NCBI RefSeq assembly: GCF_041296385.1
Contig: NC_091014.1
Coordinates: 7,601,578 to 7,665,577 of the forward strand
Reading direction: 5' to 3'
DNA length: 64,000 nt
Origin: Aphelocoma coerulescens
Taxonomy: Eukaryota; Chordata; Aves; Passeriformes; Corvidae
Shown here piece by piece: positions 36,568-50,333 of the stretch (positions within the stretch are counted from its first letter, which is position 1; each line of letters begins with the position of its first letter). A program made the translations under genes and the position numbers. The notes under the pieces were generated by a model, which was not told where the DNA came from, did no database searches, and saw only the letters and a list, made by a program, of their open reading frames with translations.

Positions 36568-38424
36568 CAAAATTACACTTTTTGCTAAAATATAGAATAT
36601 TCCATGAATTCACGTCTGCCAGCACAGCAAAAGCTCTTTCCACTTCCTCATTTTAGATTAACACCCAGCCCCTAAATTTTACAGCCCATCTCCCTCCTTA
36701 ATCCCACTGCCTGTAACTGAACATTTGGGGAGCAATGAGGTACTGCAGACAATTCTGCACTTGTGCCTATAACCTGAAATGAGTAATTTCATCTGATTGT
36801 GCCTTGGTTTCTATAGCAGTACAGTTACTTAACTGTTTTTCCAAGCACTTGGTGGATAAGAAGCAGTGTGAGAAAAGTACACAGCACTACTGTCTACAGA
36901 GAGTGAGGAATTAAATGTCTGTGAGTGGTATCTATCCTTGAGAGATGGCTCTGCATCCAGTGGTCTGCCTCTGACTTGGTAGGAGCAGTTGGTGGGAATT
37001 TAAACAGTCAAGACACATAAACACGTTTTTACTGTAAATGTAGGTCCTGCACTGCCTAATGTTCTTTGACATTGCACAGGCATAGCTGGGAAACTAAAAC
37101 ATTTGTTGATGGATTTGGAGATTAAATAAATAGTGAATTATCTTCAGGATGTTAAAATGCAGAACTGACTGCCTATCCCATAATAATAAGCCAGCCCACC
37201 CCCAGTACTTCTTGAAATGTGAGTATTTCTGCAAAAGCAGGCAGTGTGTTAGTTCACAGGGCCATTTGTTTAGTAGGTCAGAGCAGTCAGACATCTGGGC
37301 ATTGGTAAAAATACATCCGACAGCTCGGTGACATCTTGCACAACTGACTGTCTGAGAGCCCCGACTGGAAGTTTATTATTTGTTAATCTCCTTTTTCAAA
37401 TGAATTCCGATCATGCAGTCAGAAAACCACATGGTGGATCACAAAAAACACAATTAAAACATAACAAGCATTAACTACAACTAAAATATAGCAACTGGTG
37501 AATATTATCCCCAATGAAAACAGATCAAGGCAAGAGGTTTGTTTCAGGCTAGGCAGACAAATGTATCCCTGGGAATCACAGCAAACTTGGGGGAGGATTT
37601 GTTTGCCGGGAAAGAAATGCAGCCTGAGACAGATGATGGTACCTTCAGGGTACCCAAAGCCTCCAGTTCTCAGTACTGCTCAGATGGCCTGAGTACCAAA
37701 GCATTGCTTACAGACAGTGAAAAATGGAGTCACTCAGCATCCCTGAGACAATTCCAGTCTGGACACCAAGAATGAGGGAATACATTTTTGATTGTTTTAA
37801 CCTATTTTATAACAACTGCTGCTCAGAGTGCAGCTTGAGCAAGTCCAAGCTTCCAGTTGCTGTGTCAGACTGGATTTGAAGACTGAAGTGTTTCAGATCC
37901 CACTCTGATCACTGCAGCCAGCATCACCCCACAACTGTTCTTCCATCTATCTCTGCTAATGCATTGGTGCTGATTTTCTGGGAGCAAAGAAAGCAAAGTC
38001 TCTCCAATCACACATAACAGAATTACACTGATTATGTTGATGCCTGGAGCTTGTTTTTTTCCAAGAACCCACTGCCTCTTGCATTGGCAGTAAATCTGGA
38101 CTGTACCCTCTGTACAGTTTTAGCTTAGATTTTATATATTTTGTAGATGGGACAGTAGAAGGCAACTGGGAAGTTTTGGAATGTTTGTGTGGTGGAGACA
38201 AAAGACTAGGTCAAGGATACAAAAAAAAAAAAAAATCAGAGTCAGTAGCTGTGTGCTACTCTGCTCTGCTACCCCCAACTCACTGTCAGCAAATGGCACC
38301 AGAGGCACATATGCACTGAGATGTGATTAACTCAAAGAAAAGCACAAAACATACTTTTCAGAGTATGAAAAAGCTTGGCTTAATTATACAAAATTGACTA
38401 ATACTTCTTTTTAATGTTTCTTAG

Positions 38425-38511
38425 GATTTTTCTGGTTCTGGTACCAGGCCGAAGTCCTACACTGATCTGCTTCGCTCTCAAGGTGCAGTAGCAACAGGGA
38501 TTAATATATAA
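38425..38511 (+). other. Exon-like segment, possible terminal exon (unconfirmed)
   Basis: A pyrimidine-rich acceptor (cttctttttaatgtttcttag, ending at 38424) is followed by an open frame reading DFSGSGTRPKSY, then TDLLRSQ. Two endings are possible. One is splicing at CAAG|GTGCAG (38482/38483), a mediocre donor. The other is read-through to a TAA at 38509-38511, adding GAVATGINI as a C-terminus, with an AATAAA at 38888-38893 and GU-rich sequence beyond. The segment has two CpG sites (ggccgaag, ttcgct) in a CpG-poor area and coding-like composition, and DFSGSG resembles a glycosaminoglycan attachment context. I do not recognise the protein. A chance open frame of 28 codons is not improbable. 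Confidence 0.27.
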
Positions 38512-38887
38512 TAACAACAAAAACTAGCATTGTTAAGAGCTTATTTTCTCATCTAAATAATCAGCAGTGGAAGAAGTTTCTGTCTCTGGGAAGTGATTAA
38601 ACTGTCAGGCTTTCTGTCCAAGCAATATTCTACTAAAACACCCTGCCAGCATTTAAATTGGAGGATGCTGGCTACTGGAGGAAATGCTTTTAGGATTAAT
38701 ATACGTAAGTGTAGAGTTAGCTATCAGCTCATGCTGGTTGCTAATAACACTGCTGCTGCTGGAACTCTGCAGTGATGAGCTATGAGATGCCTTTCCCAAC
38801 AAACCTCCACCCAGCAGCAATTCTCCTGGTACCTGACCCAGCATTTCAGATCCTCTCCAAAGAATTGCAAGCTCATGGACACTGACA

Positions 38888-38893
38888 AATAAA
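38888..38893 (+). terminator. Possible polyadenylation signal
   Basis: AATAAA about 380 bases after the stop of the exon-like segment at 38.4 kb, followed by a GT-rich stretch. AATAAA is common in AT-rich DNA, so it matters only if that segment is a genuine terminal exon. Confidence 0.12.
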
Positions 38894-41800
38894 GTGACGT
38901 GGTTTTACTGAGATTTTGCAGATGTTCACAGATTCTGTCTGAGAAACAAACAACTATTCAAGTCCCTCCTGCCCTGTGAGGGTTTTCAGGCTGCATTAAT
39001 GCCTTTTTGGGTGGGGAGGGAGGCACCTTTGCTGGTCCCATCTCACTGGGGACTCTGACAAAGAGGATAAACATGCCAGGATCATGATATAATGCCATGG
39101 GGGCTGGTTCAAGGCAGTGCATTTTGCAATGGAAAAAGTGCATTTGTGGATGTGCTTGGTGCTCACAGCAACCTAAATCTGCTGAAAGAACACCAATCTT
39201 GGGAGTCTTCACAGGCAGTGGCATTCCCTGATGCATGGTGCATGGGCTGGAGTACATTATCAGTAATCAGAATCTGGACACATCTGTAAACCAACTCCTT
39301 AGTTTTTGAGGATGATTTTATGCACGTGGAGGGTAAAAATGAGGTTCAGCATTGAGCCCTCTTGCTTCCTCCTCCCCTTTCCCAGGCCCATGCGAGCTGA
39401 TTGGCTTCAGGTTCAGGTTCCTAAGACAAGCTGAAGAGAGAGGGTGGGGCAGCCCCACACCATAGGCAGCCTCTGCACAGACTGACCTGTGGGTTCGCCC
39501 CAGCCAAGAGCCAGCACAGCCCAGGGAGGGCAGTGTGGTTCACTTGCAGCCATCACAGTGGTACCTCTCAGTGGGGTTTCAAAGTCAGGCCCTAGGCTAT
39601 GGGTTTGTGTTACTGGCTGTGGGCATCTTCTGGAACAAACAAATACTTAAAATAAAAATGCTGCCCATGCCTGCTGAACTCCAAGGACTATAAAATCTAT
39701 TCCTTAAGTCTGCTGAAACCAGAGCATGATTTGAAGCTGGTTCAAAGTTTGCCAAAATTACTAAGAGCCCTGCCCTGGTCTCCCTCTAACCAGCACACAC
39801 AATTTCTACAGGCTTTTAATCTGTTGCCTTCTGTATGACTTGGCTTCACACATGGAGACTTCCACAGCACAGGAAAAGCAAAATACCAAGTAAATGGGAG
39901 TAGCAGAAAATGTCTTTTCCAGATGCGAATACCAGTCACTCCAGTGTCCTGCATTAGACAAATCTGTGGAGATGATAAATATTGTCACCGGCTTGTCCCC
40001 ACAGCAGAATAAATGTCTAGCCTCAATTGTCTAAAGCTGACAAAAAAAGCAGACAAGCTGGTTGGTTTACAGTGTCATTGCAACCTGGACTTACCTATGG
40101 ACTGGAATGGGTTGCTTTTCAAAGTGACATTCAGTTCTAGTTCCTTCTGTGATGTTCAGTTTATTTAACCCAGTTTAATCAATCTCAAAAACACACACAG
40201 TTTATTAGAGCTGTGTCACTATACCTCAAGCTGCAAGCAGTTAATGTAACTCTACAGAGAAGCCAGTCATCCTAGCCCCAAAGCTCTCTATACCACATAA
40301 ACCATACATCAAGCAAATCAGAAATTTTAGGCAATCAGATGCCTGGGACTTTGCAAGATGAAGCAGTCAAAAGGCATTGCACAAGTCACTTAGGGATTAG
40401 TGCTACTACAGTTTAAAACCCTTTGCAAATGCCCATTTTCCACAGATTTGGTGACTTTAGGCATCCTTCCCTCTGGGTAGATTATAAATTATTCCTGTGC
40501 AGCTGTAGGGACAGCCTGAGGATGCAGAAAACTAAGGTTGTACTTACGAGTATAAAGCTCAAAGAAAGGGGATATAGCAGATTGAACCTTAATTTGCTTC
40601 CACTTATTCCCCCCTGATCTGTGGGAAGGAGAGTTTGGACCTGTGTTCCACCACAGGAGACCCCATCACCATCCTCCAAATTAAAATGTCTCTCCTGGCA
40701 CCCCTCCCCTCCCCACAGTGTCCCCTCTGTCCCACCGCTTGTGTAGGACCCAAAGTAGTAGGTAGGAACAGAACAGGACCCTGTGAGACTCCCAGAGGGT
40801 CTTCCCCCTGCAGCATTGGGGTTTGTGGGTCTGGACTGGTGTTTTGTTACCCTACCTGATAAACATCTCTGGAAATGCACCATGGCTTCAGCATGAGCTG
40901 CAGGACCCTCAGGTTTCCAAAGCGGCAAGTCCTCAGAGCCCGGGACGTCAGGCTCCACACCAGGCTGTCCCAGCTGTAGAGCAGATCCTCAAAGCCAAAG
41001 AGCACAGCAGCCATGCCAGCACCCTGGGTGAATCACCCCAGATTCCCTGCTCGGAGGCAACCAGCTAATCCCAAGGCGCCTTATGAACTGCAAGGTTAAA
41101 GAGTCACTGAAATTTCCATAAAAGAAGGAGAACAAAAAGCAAGGGAAAAAAAATAACCAAACCACCAAACCAAAATGGACAACAAAAAGCAGCAGCCAAA
41201 ATAAACTGTTTGGGGATGTGTGTTTCTCCCTTTGCATACGCCCTTCTGGATGTTTTCCCCTCTTCTCCCTCTGTGTATCTTCTCAAAGCGACTCCTGCTG
41301 CACCCAAGCACGAGCAAGGAAGAGGTAAAAATACCTCCCCTGACTTAGGAAGGCATCTGCACATCCCTTGCAAAGGACTTCTTGGTAACGCTGCATCACT
41401 TCCCAGCTCTCCGCTGCAGACCCAAGAAGCAAACTCGGATCCAAAGTCATCACTTTGCATGCTCAGTCCTGGGACTCCATCCAGAGGGAAGAAAAAAGCC
41501 GCTCACTCTCCGTCTGCCAGCATTCCCAAGACATTCCACTATTGGACTTAACTCTTTCAAACACTCCCGAAGAACTTCTGAGAAGGCACTTCTGCCACAT
41601 GTAACATTTCGTCCTTTCGTTCCGTGTGTTAACTCACCATTGCACAGTTACACTCCAGTCTTTTTCCCACCCAGCTGTCTGTTCTGGAGCCTTTTTATGT
41701 TTTGGACTCATAACAGAACTTAATCTTTACACGAGAATTATGCAACAGTCGGCAAAGCACCTTATTTACCCACGGGGTGATAGTTTGGAACGTTAAATGG

Positions 41801-42237
41801 ATTAAACAATGGCCTTTTAATATCAGTCTGATTCAGTTGGTGTTGAGATATTTTTAACCCTTGGTGAGCTTGCCTTCATAAGGGTGGGTCTCATATGAGC
41901 AAGGCCAGGAGAAAGTTCCAGAAGAGCTGGATGCCAAAATACCCTTTTTGGTCTATGGATACAAAGATTCACTCCTGGTATTCCTTCCTAAAATAAGTAT
42001 TGAGAAGACATCAGTTCCCTGCCTGCTTCCCTGCAGGAGCAGCTTGTCTGGGTGGAGACTTCAATGCTGTCAATATCTATGATGAGTTCAGCTGAGGGAA
42101 CTAGTCCATTGAGGGTGAAAATATATCATAAAGATGAGGATTTTGCAGTTCAGTTAAATCACTGCAAAATCATGGAGTTAAGTTGCAAGACATTTTCCAA
42201 GTAAATCTAATGAGTGCTACTTCCTATTTAATCACCA

Positions 42238-42302
42238 GGTAGAGAAACTGAGGTTGGAAGTATTTTTATCAAAGGCACAGTGCAAGCCAGTGCCCTTGGA
42301 GA
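42238..42302 (-). mobile_element. MIR-like SINE fragment (ancient), reverse orientation
   Basis: The order ggtagagaaactgagg, then ttggaagtatttttatc, then aaaggcacagtgcaagc parallels the reverse-complement MIR core (gaggaaactgagg, gttaagtaacttgcc, aaggtcacacagc). Substitutions are many and the ends are vague. Alignment to the consensus is needed. Confidence 0.4.
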
Positions 42303-43095
42303 CAGCTGCCTGTCAGTGTTTTTTCACTCATTTTACTCTCTCTTCAGAGGAATGTGTGCAAAAAGGCCACAGAATTTGGAGGGAGCAGACAGGAGTCAGC
42401 TGGAGGATGCCTACGTGGAGGCACTTCCTAGGAGGCACTTTTTAGAGGGGTAGGGAGGACAGCTTGAGCTGAAATCATGAGGGACCTGCACGCACTGAAC
42501 TCCTAGAACTGCTGGTTTAGCAGCGGAGAGAAGTCATCATTTCCAAAAAGCCTCAATGTCTTCCCTGATTCAACTCCCTGGATAGGGAAGGAGCAGGAAT
42601 ATTAATATCTGCTTGATTTTCTGAATGGTCTGTCCCACCATGACCCCATCCATAATTTGTTCTTTGAGGACTGAAGGACACGGAGCGAGCTGTGCGTCAC
42701 GATAACAGCACAAGGATGCTCGTCAGCTCATTGACAGGGCAGGTGGAGGGCCAGGAAAGTACAGCTGCAAAATTCATGTTCTCAGCCTAATTGCTTCTTC
42801 AGGACTTCGTTTTCAGAGTGGCTTCATAAAATATGGTAATAAAATCGTAATAATGTTTCCTTTAAACTTGTTGGGAGCTATTCATTCTGCAAAGTGCAGT
42901 TTTCCTTCCTCCTCTCCCTGTCCCTGCCTGCTTTCTTGGTGTTGAGCCTTTGCTGTAGTCTCCCTATGCTCATTCTCTCTTGGTTATTTTCCTGCCTGTA
43001 AACTCGATAACACACTGCTTCTGTTAGCAGCAATGTAGACAAGGGACCACGAACATCTCCATTATAAAGCCTCATTTGGAAGAAAGGAATTGTAC

Positions 43096-43162
43096 ATATA
43101 TATATATCTATATATATATATCTATATATATCTATATATATCTCTATATATATAGATATATC
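43096..43162. repeat. TA / TATC microsatellite
   Basis: About 67 bases of alternating TATA with interspersed TATC units, partly self-complementary (ends in tatatatatagatata). Likely variable in length and cruciform-prone. Confidence 0.95.
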
Positions 43163-46020
43163 TTACTTGACTAGACAATATTTGCCCCAGGCTACAGCCT
43201 GATACGTAAGATCTCTGCCTGGGAGCACAAGAGAGGAAAAGAAAGAAATGTGTTTGATAAAGGAAAACAGAGGTGGGAAAAGAAACCACAGCAAGTGATT
43301 GCTCTGGGATGTGACCTAACTCCTTTGGTATTCTGGAAAGAGGAGAGGAGGGGAAATGGAGGATATACCACAGTTTTAAAATTAGCTGCTCCATATGTGC
43401 ATCAAGTCTTTCCTAACGGCTGAAAGGAGATTTTCAGCCCCTGTCCCAATTCAGTAATTACTCAACAGATGAGGGCAGCTCTGAAGGAGCCTTTTCACTT
43501 GGCTGATGACATAATCAGACTTTCTGAAAACAGTTCTCCAATGTATTTATTTAACTGATAGACTGGAGCAGTCTCCTTAGGAGTCACTTGAGTCTATAGA
43601 AGGCCCAGTGAACATTTCAGTGGATAGATTTACCTTCATGATTAGAGAAGATTGTCTGGTTTCCTGCAGAGGTTTTCCTGCTGACCAGACACAAAGTATT
43701 TTTTGAGAGGGTAAAAGCTGCCTGAGTACAGATGGCACACCCACCTTGCAGGACACAAGAGAATTGCAACCATGGAGGTTTCTTGGGCGAAGATAGCCCA
43801 TCCTCTCTAGAGTCAAGGGATACTCTACCAAAAGAGCTCTTTTCAAGCAAGACACCACAGAATGTGCTCTTTCTTATCCAAAATGGTCAGAAGAGGTTAT
43901 TGCAACAGGGAATGGCAGAAGAGAGAAGAAAAAATTATTGAGAATTGGCAGCTTGGCTCTTCCACTGGTGTACCATTTGAGCAATTTCTGTAAAATCATA
44001 TTACAATTTTATGAAACATGCTCAACTTCCCCTTCACTAAGATAAATTAGGAGAAAAAAGCCCTTTGCGCTCTACATAGATCTATAGACATTTGCAGGTC
44101 TTTTCCTCTCTAATTATGTGCTGATTATTTCCCGCTGTTTCTGAGAAAATGTCAGCCAAAACATTTACTATGAAACCTCCCACATTTTACTGACAGTCCA
44201 AAGGCTGTTACTAGGGTATAAAAATAGCTCCTTATTTCCCTTGAAAAAAAGGCAAAAAACCAACCCTCCTTGAGCTGCTGTGTTGTTTCATGGGACTGTC
44301 AGTGGGACTTGAAGGCTGGGGGTGGATTTCCCATCCCAAGCCCTGCAGGCATCTCCTCCTCTCTGCAGACCCTGCAAATCCCTGCTGTGCACTGGTGTAG
44401 GTGGGTGCTGCCTGCACCAGGAGCTTGACAGACAGGTCCATGTTCACCTTTGTATATTCTGGCCTTGGAAAGAGCAGTTCAGCATCTCTCTCCAACAGGC
44501 TCTAGAGTAAACTTCTACCCACCACTTTCTGATGGGTGTGGATGTGTTTGGTTGAAAGAAGGACGTGCCGGGTGGGAGGCAGTTTCCTTTGGTTTGCTGT
44601 AGACATACCAGAAACATCCTGTTTCTGCTCCACACATGGCCCCAGTCCCTGCAGCTCCAGCCCAATGTGGTCTTTTAGGTTCTATTTCAAATTCATGGCC
44701 CTTTTTAATCTTTATTTCTCTACAATGTAAAGAGGATTAATGTTGTCAGAGCTTTGTGCCCAGAGTTCCCTTTCATGTCACAGCTTCATGCTTTCTTATG
44801 ATGGAGATGCTTCTTGAGATATTTAACTAGCTGCAATTTTCTCCTTGTGCCTTGATGGCACATCATTGTCATGTGTGATATGATGGAACAGTTAAGGGAT
44901 GTCCCACTGCCAAGTAATCAAACACATGGATAAGGAGCCACCCTTCTCCCTTCATATGTACCCAGGTAGAGCCAGGGCACTCGGTGGGGACTTGCAGCAG
45001 TGACCTCTCTCCTGTAGCTGCACTGAACCACAGAGTTCCAAGATTTCCAAATGGTCCTTGTGCACCAGATCCACTTGAGAACCTGTGCCTCTGAGTGCCC
45101 TATTTCCACCCAAGTCAAGGTGCTGTCATTCCTCATGCTGACTCATCTGGGCTTCTCTGTCTTTCCCCTGACGTGTGACCTTGCTGCCATCCAAGGAGGG
45201 ATCATGGAGGGTTTCTGTCTGTTCAGTAGGAGCTTCCCAGAGTGCAGGGACTGCATACTATTAGCTCTATTTCTTGTATTTTTGTGCTTTGTCTATATAA
45301 TAAAAGCTTTGAGGGAAGGGTTTAGAAGGAACTGGGAATAGCATTTGAGTTGAAGAAGCAAATCCTGAGACCTTAAAGTCTATTATACAGCATATATGTT
45401 CTAGACAAAGGAAACTCTCCCAAATCTAAGAGGAGTGAAAATAAAGTGTAGATGTCCACACTGGATCTGCTGAGAGCTTTGATCAGCTAACAGTTGGCTC
45501 TGCATTAATTTTGATTGCTAAAAGATTGTGACCTCAGTCTGGCTGGGCCACAACATCTGGACAGTGATCATGCCTGAACCTTTACAGACTTGAACAGGAG
45601 GCACCAACACCCCTAGGTCACCTCTCTTGAACTGTTAGACAAGAAGTTTTTCTTGGAAGCATCAGCCCAGAGATATGCTGCCCCATGCAAACATGATGCC
45701 TGTGCCTGCACTGCTTCAGTTCCCTCCTAACTCTCACCTTCCACATGCTTCCAAAACCACAGATATGAACAGCCTCCCTGTGGCCCTCTTGATCTGCCAC
45801 CACTGACAGACCTAAAAGTTTCCTGCAGAGAAAATTCAAGAAACTGAAGACTTCCCTGCTGGTTGCATTTTAGGACGAAGATTATGAGTCAGAAATCCTG
45901 GCCAATTTCCTCAAGATGTTCGCACGAGTCCATATGGCCTAAAATGTTCCATAATGAAATGAACTGCTGCTTCACAGTAATAACAGAATGAAAATTTACT
46001 ATTCCAGTCATCCACCTTGA

Positions 46021-46086
46021 TCGTAACGTTTCTAAAGCTCTTTGAAAATGTAAAGTGCTCTGGTAGTGCTAAATATTATCATTATG
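46021..46086 (+). mobile_element. Ancient SINE/LINE tail-like sequence
   Basis: The pattern taaagctctttgaaaatg, then taaagtgctctggtagtgct, then aaatattatcattat resembles the shared 3' tail of old amniote CORE-SINE/L3-type elements (an AAGCGCTTTGA-like block, a short spacer, then a TATTATTAT tail). The body upstream is not recognisable. Family assignment is uncertain. Confidence 0.38.
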
Positions 46087-46960
46087 CCAACAGCAGCTCC
46101 TTCTGCGTAAGGCTGTTCATATCCTCACTCCAGAGAGATTTTTATTGACTGGCAGAGGAGAGTATGTCATCTCCTCAAATAATACACATTTCATTTCCTA
46201 AAGTAACTTGTGTTAGTGATTTAACAAGGTTTAAAAGTAGGTGAATCCTATAAAGCAGGGCTTGTACTTGTCCCTAATATTCCACCAGCTGAAGTGATTT
46301 TCACTTCTACTATGCAGAAACGTGAAAGAGATTGTGCAGAGATTTGCTATTCAATCCTCTTTCTCCATGGATGCCATGGTGAATGAGTCTGCAGGAGGGG
46401 ATGTAGGTCAGGACAATGTATTAAGGAAATAGTGCAGAACAGCCACAGAAAGTGAATGGCGAGATCTTAAATACGATTATTCACTTTGGAAACCCAAGCT
46501 TATGATTAACTCTGATCCCGCTGGGCACTGTAACGTCCTGTGACTGGGCTCTCCAATCAAAGCAGCACATGCTTGCACATGCCCATCACCACAAGGTTCC
46601 TCTTCACCCTGCTCTCTGCTATTATGTGCAGAAATGCTCGGGAGAATTATTTTTGTCCAGAAGAAAACAGAAAAAAATCACAGCCTGCTTGTGAGGCATG
46701 TATGAACAAGAAACAACCTAGAGCTCACCCAGCAGCTGAGCTGTTTTCCTTCCATGTTATTCACCAATGTCTAAAATAGCCTCTGACAAGGTTCAGGGGT
46801 GAAACAACATGAGCCTGAGACAAACCTGTGTCTGAATCTCAAACTGCAGATTGAACATGCCTGACTGCTCACAGAAGAAGTCACACACTTGTGCAGTTAC
46901 ACCCTTCTTGTTTCAAGCTTTTGCTTATTCCTTTGGTGACTGGAGCAAGTGTTTGCCTTT

Positions 46961-47025
46961 GGGGACCAGAATTAGATGATCACTAATGTCCCTTCCAACC
47001 CAAACCTTTCTATGATTCTTTATGA
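46961..47025 (+). mobile_element. CR1 LINE 3' end, short, plus orientation
   Basis: Only the last ~65 bases of a CR1 are visible: ggaccagaattagatgatca, then taatgtcccttccaaccc, aaacctttctatgattct. This is the typical 3' terminus with its octamer-like ending. It is severely 5'-truncated. Confidence 0.88.
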
Positions 47026-50000
47026 GAGGTTCCCCTGTTATGTATGTGTTCATATAATTTTGAATTATATATTTATCTTGTGCTCCCTGCCCTTTATCAG
47101 GTGATGGTCAAGCTGTTCCAATGGCCTTGGCTGAGGGCTGTGGTTTGGAGGACACACATTTTCGTGTTGCAGGTGTCCCTTAACTGGCAGTATTTGCCTG
47201 GGAGAGGGGACAAATCTGGTGGCTCATGAACAGGCAGTCTGCAGTTCTGCCCTATGGCATGGTGGATAACTTAATGAAGGGCAGCCTTGCTGTCCATGCA
47301 AAACAAGCCTACACAGAGCACAAATGGCCCATTGCAGCAGAACATTTTCTTACAACTTATCCTGCAGATATATTTAAGTATCTGCCTGTTCAGACCCAGT
47401 GGTAACACTCACTGCTTTCAATGACTGATACAAAGTCCTTTCTGTTCACAAACAAGAGTGAGCATTTCATTAATAAGAAAGAGGGCAAAGGGAACGTATT
47501 TTAGAAAATCAGTGGTCCAGATTTCTCATGTTTGATCTTGCTTATGGGTTGGAAAGTCTGTTCCAGCCTAAAATAAAGAATGTATACTTAATTTATTCCA
47601 AAGCTCATTTTAAAAAATCATTACTAGTAAATAATGATATTGCAGATTAGGATGTAATTGTCACTGGACAGAGAGAAAGATAAGCAGGTCAAATATAACC
47701 TTCAGAGTGAAAATGAGGAGGGATCTGGTCCTACTCCAGAAAAGTCATCCTTTTCTTGAACAGCATTAAAAGAGTCACATAGCTTTATGGGTCTCCATTT
47801 CCTCAATAAATTAATTCACTGACATTTGTCAGGTGACCTGAAGTCTCAGGGGAACTGTTTCACATTAAAAAGTAAATAAGTATTCTAGAAAGCCAACTGG
47901 TCACGTTCCACTGGAGTTGTGCAACAAAAAGCAGAAATACTTAAGATATCTTGGGTCGATAATGTACCCTCTATGTTGAAAGCTCCTACACTGATTAGCA
48001 AAATGAGCATAACTATGGGTAAATAAATGTTCCCTGAGGTGAAGATTGGATATGTACGTGTGTGCTCCCTGTGGGAATAGTTCTGTACACATCCAGGCAA
48101 TGCTAAATGTGTGTAGGGACGTTGCCATGGAGGAAGGGGATGTCCCAGACTGAGCCACACCGGGCTGCTAAAACCACAAAGCCCTGTGTGTGCACACGCT
48201 TGCACGCTCACTCACAGCATCTGCACTGGGGCTGGATCACATGGGGCTCCTGGGTTGTTTCTGTTGCCACAGCACAATTAATCTGCAGATGGGAAATGCA
48301 GGAGTCAACAGAGGGTGATTTCTGTATGGCAGCAGATCTTCATGCTGAGAACATCTCCCCAGCTGGGACCAGTTAGACCTTCCCAGTAGAGCATAGGAGT
48401 TGACCTCTACCCTGTTTGCTCCTGAAACGCAGACCCCTGTGGCTCCTGCTAATGGAAAACCTCCATTTGTTGTAGGACAGTGCTGGATCCATGCCATCTG
48501 CAGTGATAATGCATGCACAGTTGACAGAAGAGGATAACTTGCACTTCTGTTGCTGGTTGGTTTAAAACCCTGAGCAAACATCAGCTTCTATTGCCTCATG
48601 ATGCACTGAGAGATTTGTACTGTTGAGCTGCTACCAGGGCTCTGATAAACAGGGACAAGGGGGTTGAAGTGCCCGTGTGGGACAGCCAGTCTCAGAGGCT
48701 GGCAGTCCTGACTTTCCTTTTCTCTGGTTGCTTTCTACAGCTGCTATCCCACCAGCATTTCCAGATGGGGTACTGAATTTCAGGAGGTATAAATAGTAGC
48801 CCAGACTCCTGCAGAGGTGGAGAGAAGTTAATCAAACCCTCTCATGCTCTGTCTTCCAACCTGATGGTTTGCCATGGGGGATCCTAACTCACTATCTGGC
48901 TTGTTTGCTCATACTTCCTGAAAAGAGGATAAAATAGATTGAAAGCTGCTGGATCGAAGAAGCAAGTCAGTCATTTCATTGTCTCTATGGACAGAGCAGA
49001 CTGAAGCTGTTCAGAACCTAAAACAAAGAGGATTTACGCTCTTGATTTAGAAATTTATGCCTCATTCCCATTTTGGCTGTTAGAAGAGGCTGTCATTTCC
49101 CCTGCCCCCAAAACATCCATGACATAAAAAATAAAACCCATAAGCTCTTTGCTGTTCTTATCTTGATGCACAAAGAATTCAAATGTTCACTGTTGCTATC
49201 TGGAGCTTGACTTCCTGTTATTAAGAAGGACATCCTAGTATTTAAGAACATAGATTTTTATTTTTTTCCCCTTCTTCAAGCCAGGCAGAAAGTCTAATGA
49301 TTCTGGGGCTTGTTTCCTGCTTGTAATTAAGTAGGTCACAGCTGCAAAGCAAGAGAACAAGAAAATATTCAGATCACACAAAGCCAAAAGCTATTAAATC
49401 ATTTGCAGCTGAAGGATATAGCAGATTTTCTTTTTAAAAAGAAGTCTCGAGTCTAAGGAAAACAACTCTAGGAACTTTTAGGAGAATGATGAACTTGGAA
49501 GTTCTGCTCAAGCACCACAGTAGCTCAGAAAAAAAGGAGTGATCAAAACCCAGCTAATGTTGTTTACAAGTTGAATAGCCTTATGTGGTTGAAATAAAAT
49601 CACTGCTTCACTGCTCAGAGCCATATATTCTATCCATGCAATCCACTTTGAACCACATACAAGACTGCCCTCATTTCTTCTGGGCAATTTCCACCAGGCC
49701 CTCCCTGTCAGCCTGGAATTCCACACCATGTCCTCTCCTGTAGGTCCCACACACCCTCCCCAACTCCAGATGCAGCTCAGACACAGTATGATCTCTACCC
49801 AGACATGAAGATCCCATGGGACTGAAGGTCTTTTGATCTGCACTCATGATTTGTGTTGTTGTGTTGCCCTGATTTGGCTCCCACTCCACCTCTGTCTAGG
49901 ACAGAGAGCTGCCCTTGGTCCCTGCGCCTTCACCCCACAGACAGTACCAGTGGTGCGTGGTCCATTGCCCTTGATAAGCCATGCACATGTGGGTTGAGGA

Positions 50001-50312
50001 ACCACCTCTGAAGGGCTCTGAAAGAGGTGGTTCAGCCTTATCATGGACAGGCATCAATTGACAAAGCCAGGTCACAATCGTGAAAAGCCAGGGAAAACTT
50101 CCTTCACAGACCGAGGTGCTAGTGAGAACCAGGCACTTAAAGACAAAGTTGGTCCTAATTTGCCTCATTTGGTTTATTTCAGGATTCAGGAGGAGCATAA
50201 ATGACTGCACATTTCTGTTGAGGTGCTTTTGCCTAGATCTCAGTATAAACACTCCTCCAAACCATTGCTCTGCCAAGAAGAGGGGACAGAGAACAACAAT
50301 CACCCTCACCTT

Positions 50313-50333
50313 TCCCAGGTACAGTACCTGGGA
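50313..50333. promoter_or_regulatory. Perfect 21-bp palindrome with paired CAGGTA sites
   Basis: Ten-base arms tcccaggtac and gtacctggga flank a single central A. Each arm carries CAGGTA, the E-box variant bound by ZEB/Snail-type zinc fingers, in opposite orientation. The same bases also look like a fused acceptor/donor (ctttcccag|gtacag at 50318/50319). A dimer binding site is a reasonable reading; nothing else in the surroundings confirms it. Confidence 0.45.

Larger units (their letters stand above)
36568..46955. other. Non-coding stretch, no gene recognised
   Basis: Contains the exon-like segment at 38.4 kb, an A-run at 38221-38235, a possible regulatory block at 41.7-41.85 kb, a MIR-like fragment at 42.24 kb, a TA/TATC microsatellite at 43.1 kb, a TATAAAAATA element at 44217-44226 and an ancient repeat tail at 46.02 kb. 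GC-richer sequence at 40.6-41.7 kb yields ORFs of 70-158 codons on both strands, none with recognisable motifs. Confidence 0.55.
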
